Positions 59,444 to 64,000 of a stretch of 64,000 bases of DNA are shown here, in pieces. The position numbers were made by a program, and so were the translations under genes. Position 1 is the first letter of the stretch. Each line of letters begins with the position of its first letter. Under the pieces are notes generated by a model that was not told the DNA's origin, did not search any database, and was given only the letters and a program-made list of their open reading frames with translations. The DNA is from Argentina anserina (Eukaryota > Streptophyta > Magnoliopsida > Rosales > Rosaceae), in the NCBI RefSeq assembly GCF_933775445.1, contig NC_065875.1:17979555-18043554 (forward strand), written 5' to 3'.

Positions 59444-62400
59444 CAAGGGCGGATCCTCTATGTAAGGAGGGGATGCTTGAGCATCCCCAACCCAATCAGA
59501 AAACAAAAAAAAAGCTAGTATTAATTTTAGTATTTTTTAATTGGAGCATCCCTTATTCTTTCCCTGCTCTCTCCCACACTCAATCCTATCACTCACACCT
59601 ACACCTACACCCACCCACACCCAATTCTCTCTCACACCAACATCTCAAATTTCACACACAGACCGACCTTTTTTCTTCTTTTCTCCGTGTTCTTCCTCTT
59701 CTCTCTGTCTTCTTTCCCTTCTTTGTTTCTCATAATCTTAAAAAACTCATAATTTCTAAATTAAAGTGATTGATCACACTTAAGAGTTGGGACCTTGGGA
59801 TTGAATTCACTCCACCAACCACTTATGCACAGCATCCACCCCTCTATGATTAAATTGGGGATTTTGTGATTTGAGGTTTCTGCATTTGGAGGTAATCATT
59901 CCTGAATTCATTATGTTTTCTTCATCTAATGAACTTGATATATGAATTGCTTATTGTTGAATAAAATTTTAGATTTTTGAATTGTTACGTGACTTGTGTT
60001 GAACCGTATTGTTTGGTTATGTATGTCAGTATGTTGGTTGTTGTTTAATTTAGGTTTGTTGTTCACTGATTATAGGTTATTAGATTAAGTGAAGATAATG
60101 TCAGAAAGCTCAGAACCAAAACGGAAGCGTCAAAATAAGGCAAATGATGAGGCTAGAAAAATTACTTCATTGTTTTCAGGAACTGAGTCTGGAGGTTCGA
60201 ATCTGAATTCTAATCCATCCATAACTTTTCTAATTTCTGATGATGAACCAGAACCTCTAAGAGAACCTTCATTGCCCAACTCTCAATCTTTAGAGCCACT
60301 AAATAGGACCAATGTTCTTCAACGTGATCCGGAATTACATTGTCCAATATGGGAATGACCAGTAGATGAGCATGATAGAGTTCGAAAAGCCTATATTGCG
60401 TTGGGGCCTTTTCAACCTAATGTAGCATTTCTAATGACTAAATTTGGGAGTCAACAATGTAGGTTTCAGTATTCTTGGTTCAAGACCTACACATGGCTTG
60501 AGTACTCGGTTGTTGTTGATAGAGCATACTGCTTTCTTTGCTTTCTTTTTGACACTAAAGATTCTGGCAATCATGCATTTACTGTTGAAGGAGCTCAAAG
60601 TTGGAACAAGGTTTATGCTGGTAATAATATGTTGTTGAAGCATGTCGGAAGCATTACATCTTCACATATGGTTGCAATGCAAAAATGAGATATGTTGAGG
60701 AACTCGGATGGTCATATTGAAAGAGTTCTTGAGACAATGACAATGAAGAATGTTGAAGACAATCGGTTGAGGCTTACGGCTTCCATAGAGAGTGTTAGAT
60801 TGCTTGATAATCAAGGAACTCTTTTTAGAGGTCATGATGAATCTAAAAACTCTTTGAATCATGGATAGTTTCAAGAAGTAATAAAATCATTTTCAAGGAT
60901 GAGTGTAGATGTTAAAAGAGTTGTCTTAGAAAATGCCCCTGCAACTGCCAAGTACACTAGTCACTCAATTCAAAAGCAAATCCTCAATATTCTTGGTGAT
61001 AAAGTAAGGGGCAAGATCCGTGATAAAGTTCGGAGTTCCAAGTATTGTATTCTTGTTGATGAAGCTATAGACACATCCCATAAAGAACAAATGGCAATCA
61101 TTTTGAGATTTGTTCATTCTCAAGGCTTGATTCGAGAACGATTTTTTAAGATTGTGAGTGTTCCGAGTACTACCTTACAAACCCTTAAAAATGAGATCTC
61201 GAAAGTACTTACTATGTACAATCTTCAAGTGAGAGACATGAGAGGCCAAGGATATGATGGTGTTAGTAATATGAGAAGGATTTATAATGGGTTGCAAGCA
61301 TTATTTCTTGAAAAGTGTCCTTATGCATATTTTGTGCATTGTTTTGCTCACCGTTTGCAGTTGGTTTTGAATGCTACAACTCAATGTGTTAAAGAAATTT
61401 GGCAATTCTTTCAAACTTTAAGCTTAATTGTGAATTTTGTTTATTCTTCTGCTAAGAGGCATTCATCATTAAAAGAGGTGAGAATAGAGGAAATTGCTAA
61501 TTTGGTAGCTTGTGGGGAACTTCAAACAAGCAGTGGTGGTAACCAACTTTGCACTTTGCAACGAGCATGTCCTACTCGATGGAGCTCACATTTTCGTTCT
61601 ATTATGAGTTTAATTGAACTATTTAGTTCAACAGTAAAAACTCTTAACGATATGATTGATCAAGGAAATAGAGGACAAGCTAAAGCTATTCTTGGAGCTT
61701 TGAGGTCTTTTGAGTTTGTGTTATGATTGATTCTAATGAACAAAGTAATGAATGTCACTGATTTTCTTTGTCAGACATTGCAGCAGAAATCTCTAGACTT
61801 TGTGCAGGCTATGAACTTTGTTGGACTTACCAAGTCACTTCTTCAAGAAATGAGAGAAGATGGTTGGGAGGGGTTGGTAAGAGAAGTGGAATCTTTCTGT
61901 GAAAAACATGATCTTGAAATGCCTGATTTGAGTGCTCGTTACAAATCTGGCACAGGTCGTGATTGTCAACAACAGAATTTCATTTCAATTGAACAACATT
62001 ACCATATAGATGTGTTCAATATTTGGATTGACTTTTCAGTTGAGTGAGTTGAATAGAAGATTCTCAGAGCAAGCATCAGAACTCCTTACTCTTGGTTCAA
62101 CCTTGGATCCTCGTGATAGCTTCAAGAGTTTTAAAACTGAAGATGTTTGAAAACTTGCCAAGAAGTTCTATCCTGAAGATTTTAATGATGGTGAAATGTG
62201 TACTCTTCAATTATAATGCGCATATTATGAGAAGGATATGCCACATGATCCAAAATTTTAGAAATTGGAATCCATTGCTGATTTGTGCCACACTTTGATT
62301 CAAACAAGGAAGAGTGATTTGTATCCTATTCTTCATAGATTGATTTATTTAGTTTTGGTTATTCTTGTTTCTACATCAACAACTGAAAGAGCATTTTCAG

Positions 62401-62745
62401 TTATGAACATCATCAAAACTAAACTTAGAAATAAGATAGGAGATAAGTTTCTTGGCGATTGTATGGTTCTTCATATTGAGAAAGAGTATGCTGAATCTAT
62501 AGGGAATGAAGAGGTTATAAAAGAGTTTGAAGAGCTATCCACTCGTAGAGTTAAATTTAGTTAGTTTAAGCTTTTCTATTGTATGCATTTGAGGGATTAG
62601 ACTCATTACGCTCTCTCTAAAAAGCTGTATCCATTTTGACTTCGATTAATAAAAAAATTCGCACTGTTGAGATTATCAATATTTTCTTCTTTTTTGGTTT
62701 AAAACTCCAAGCATCCCCTAAACAAGCATCCAGGATCCGCCACTG
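59444..62745 (+). mobile_element. hAT-superfamily DNA transposon
   Basis: 3302 bp with inverted termini CAAGGGCGGATCCT (left) and CAGTGGCGGATCCT (complement of right), 12 of 14 matching. An 8-bp target duplication GAGGTGGC/GAGATGGC (59436-59443 and 62746-62753) differs at one position. The transposase-like gene on the plus strand (60089-62564) carries several stops. Confidence 0.92.
60089..62564 (+). pseudogene. hAT transposase, TTF/ZMYM-type
   Basis: The N-terminus has a basic stretch (EPKRKRQNK) and a Ser-rich acidic region. A TTF-type zinc-finger domain follows (FQPNVAFLMTKFGSQQCRFQYSWF, then AYCFLCFLFD). Next comes a DUF4371-like core with YCILVDEAIDTSHKEQMAIILRF, RGQGYDGVSNM, YFVHCFAHRLQLVL and CPTRWSSH; the Asp in LVDEA fits a catalytic position of the RNase-H-like fold. 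The C-terminus is the hATC dimerisation region (STSTTERAFSVMNIIKTKLRNKIGD). In-frame stops at 60356-60358, 60686-60688, about 60866, 61724-61726 and 62045-62047, with others near 62150 and 62215, inactivate it. It would cut and paste its own element. Plant relatives are often annotated zinc finger MYM-type protein 1-like. Confidence 0.88.
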
Positions 62746-62876
62746 GAGATGGCCATTCACTATTGTCCAACTGGAGAACAAGCAGCTAATATTTTCACAA
62801 AACATGTCAAAACAGATGATTTCTTAAAGTTGAAAGAGTGATGAAGTTTGAAGACATTTGCTGGTTTAAGGGAGGT
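62746..62876 (+). pseudogene. Copia RNase H terminal fragment and polypurine tract
   Basis: The frame from 62746 reads HYCPTGEQAANIFTKHVKTDDF, the usual C-terminal end of Copia RNase H, to a TGA. TTTAAGGGAGG just before the 3' LTR is the polypurine tract. The RNase H catalytic part is missing. Confidence 0.8.
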
Positions 62877-63240
62877 TGTTGGAAGGTAATCGAAGCCTTC
62901 AATAAATTAATCTTCTCTGAATTTTAGTTTATCTAGTGTGTTTGAGACTAATCAGGAGACTTCTAGTTAATTTTGGGTGTTGTTTGTATATTACAACTTG
63001 TAATAAGTTATTAGTGCTCTAGATCCTTCATAGTACTGTAGAGGCGCTTTTATATAAACACTATGTTTGTACTTTCAACTGTTACAGAGAGTTCTGCATA
63101 ATATAACAAAATTGCTCCAGTTTACTGTTTCAGTATCTTCTTGTGTGTGAGGGTGTGTGAGAGCTTGATTCTAGAGTGTAGATTTTTGCTGTGATTGTTG
63201 TTGGGTAATTCCATTGCAGGTTTTCAGATTCTACATCCAT

Positions 63241-64000
63241 GCCTCAGTTTTCTCTGATTATGCCAATCACTACAAGGGCAACTAACTCTTCTGTTCTGTA
63301 GGGATTCCTTAGAATCACCTAAATGTTTGTTTTTGAGGAAATTCATTTCCGGAACTAGAATGTTAAAGTCAAACATTCGGATTTTTGTTGCCCTTCACTA
63401 GAGTTCCAACTAAGTAAACCATGCAAATTTCTATCTATAGACCTATGGCATAAAAAGGACTTCAGTCATAATGCCGAATATGTCCTCATGATTTGAACAA
63501 TACTAGAATTTCAAGTAACCAAATCTTAGGAGCACATTGGTTCGGGCATGTAGAGTAGACAGCATACGGGTTACCTATTACTAGTTTTCTGCCGACAGCA
63601 TATAAGAAAAAGTTTTCCTTTTATCAAACTGAAGAACCCTTCAATATCATCCAATGTTTTCAAAGGCAAAAACGAAGGCGAAGGTGATCAGGTCGAGTCT
63701 CGCGAGGCGAGAGCATCGGCACGCTAAGGCGACCGCGTTTCAAACAATAATTATTTTAATTATATATATAAATTATTCTAAAACTAAATTAGATGTGTAT
63801 AAATCTAATATTTCTTTAGTTGCAAATTTATGGGTTCACATAAAAATGAAGTAAGGACCAGCCCAACCAAAAGCCAACAAGAAATGCTCACAAATTCAAG
63901 CCCAATTGTAGAAAGTAACAGAGTACATGATTGAATATAAAGGCTCCCGTAGAATTAAACCAAACGGCGTGGTTTGGATGAAAGCTTTTTGACATTGTCT
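63241..64000. other. Right flank of the Copia element
   Basis: It includes the 100-bp duplicated segment (63553-63652). A GGCGAAGGCGA/GCGAGGCGAG-type stretch at about 63652-63750 follows, typical of a dispersed plant MITE family. The rest is AT-rich with no assigned gene. Confidence 0.45.
63553..63652. repeat. 100-bp segment duplicated from 22696-22795
   Basis: One mismatch over 100 bp to the segment next to the KASH-like gene, same orientation. It ends just before an unrelated GGCGA-rich repeat. Confidence 0.9.

Larger units (their letters stand above)
48746..63235 (+). mobile_element. Ty1/Copia LTR retrotransposon with three nested insertions
   Basis: The left (5') LTR is 48746-48820 plus 55238-55518, split by a 6.4-kb insertion. 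The right (3') LTR is 62877-63235, 359 bp. Both start TGTTGGAAGG and end TTCTACA. A perfect TCCAT duplication brackets the element (48741-48745 and 63236-63240). The primer site TGGTATCAGAGC is at 55521-55532 and a purine-rich tract is at about 62866-62876. The coding interior is decayed and deleted: gag and a protease start remain, the protease-to-integrase part is lost at a truncated Gypsy LTR, reverse transcriptase follows, and RNase H is lost before a hAT insertion. Confidence 0.95.

Overview
The window is nuclear DNA of a flowering plant, most likely a eudicot. The signs are spliced genes with GT-AG introns, 5'-UTR introns, AATAAA polyadenylation signals, and plant-type Gypsy, Copia, TRIM, hAT, CACTA and MITE elements, with retroelement primer sites matching plant initiator-Met and Asp tRNAs. 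A Rosaceae-like source is only an impression. About three quarters of the window is transposon-derived. I saw no tRNA, rRNA or CRISPR.

Host genes. (1) A same-strand cluster of small secreted-protein genes: copy A (CDS 3269-3616), a broken copy D (21322-22225), copy C (39677-40105) and copy B (41942-42295). Each encodes a signal peptide, a variable hydrophilic middle and a conserved Tyr/Gly/Ser/Asp-rich C-terminus. All have a noncoding first exon with a 5'-UTR intron, and all four promoters share AATGTGATACCAC. A and B lie in a segmental duplication (about 998-4694 and 40525-43280). (2) A three-exon minus-strand gene (23280-24614) for a 215-residue tail-anchored membrane protein ending in PLPT, with the architecture of plant KASH nuclear-envelope proteins.

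Layout. 1-996: terminus of a CACTA transposon. 998-4694: duplicated block A with gene A and an 0.87-kb insertion. 4962-5316: complete TRIM. 5575-17278: chromovirus-like Gypsy element with decayed gag-pol, mismatched LTRs and no target-site duplication (TSD); a solo LTR (6180-8869) is nested in its left LTR. 17279-19650: tract rich in GTAACT motifs. 20047-20774: foldback MITE. 20914-22225: pseudogene D, split by a LINE-like insertion. 22226-22695: LTR fragment. 22696-24614: KASH-like gene. 26318-27209: two MITEs in (TA)n tracts. 28434-38299: complete, very young non-autonomous Gypsy element with near-identical 3-kb LTRs. 38670-40105: gene C, with a foldback element in its 5' region. 40525-43280: duplicated block B with gene B and a hAT-type MITE. 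43290-48150: LTR fragment, 121-bp tandem repeat and a plus-sense solo LTR. 48746-63235: a Copia element containing three later insertions: a 6.4-kb LARD-like element, a truncated Gypsy LTR and a hAT transposon. 63241-64000: mostly unassigned, with a 100-bp copy of sequence from beside the KASH-like gene.

The host story is a tandem family of putative secreted peptides spread apart, and in one case destroyed, by waves of transposon insertion. Exact TSDs at most junctions allow the order of events to be read.
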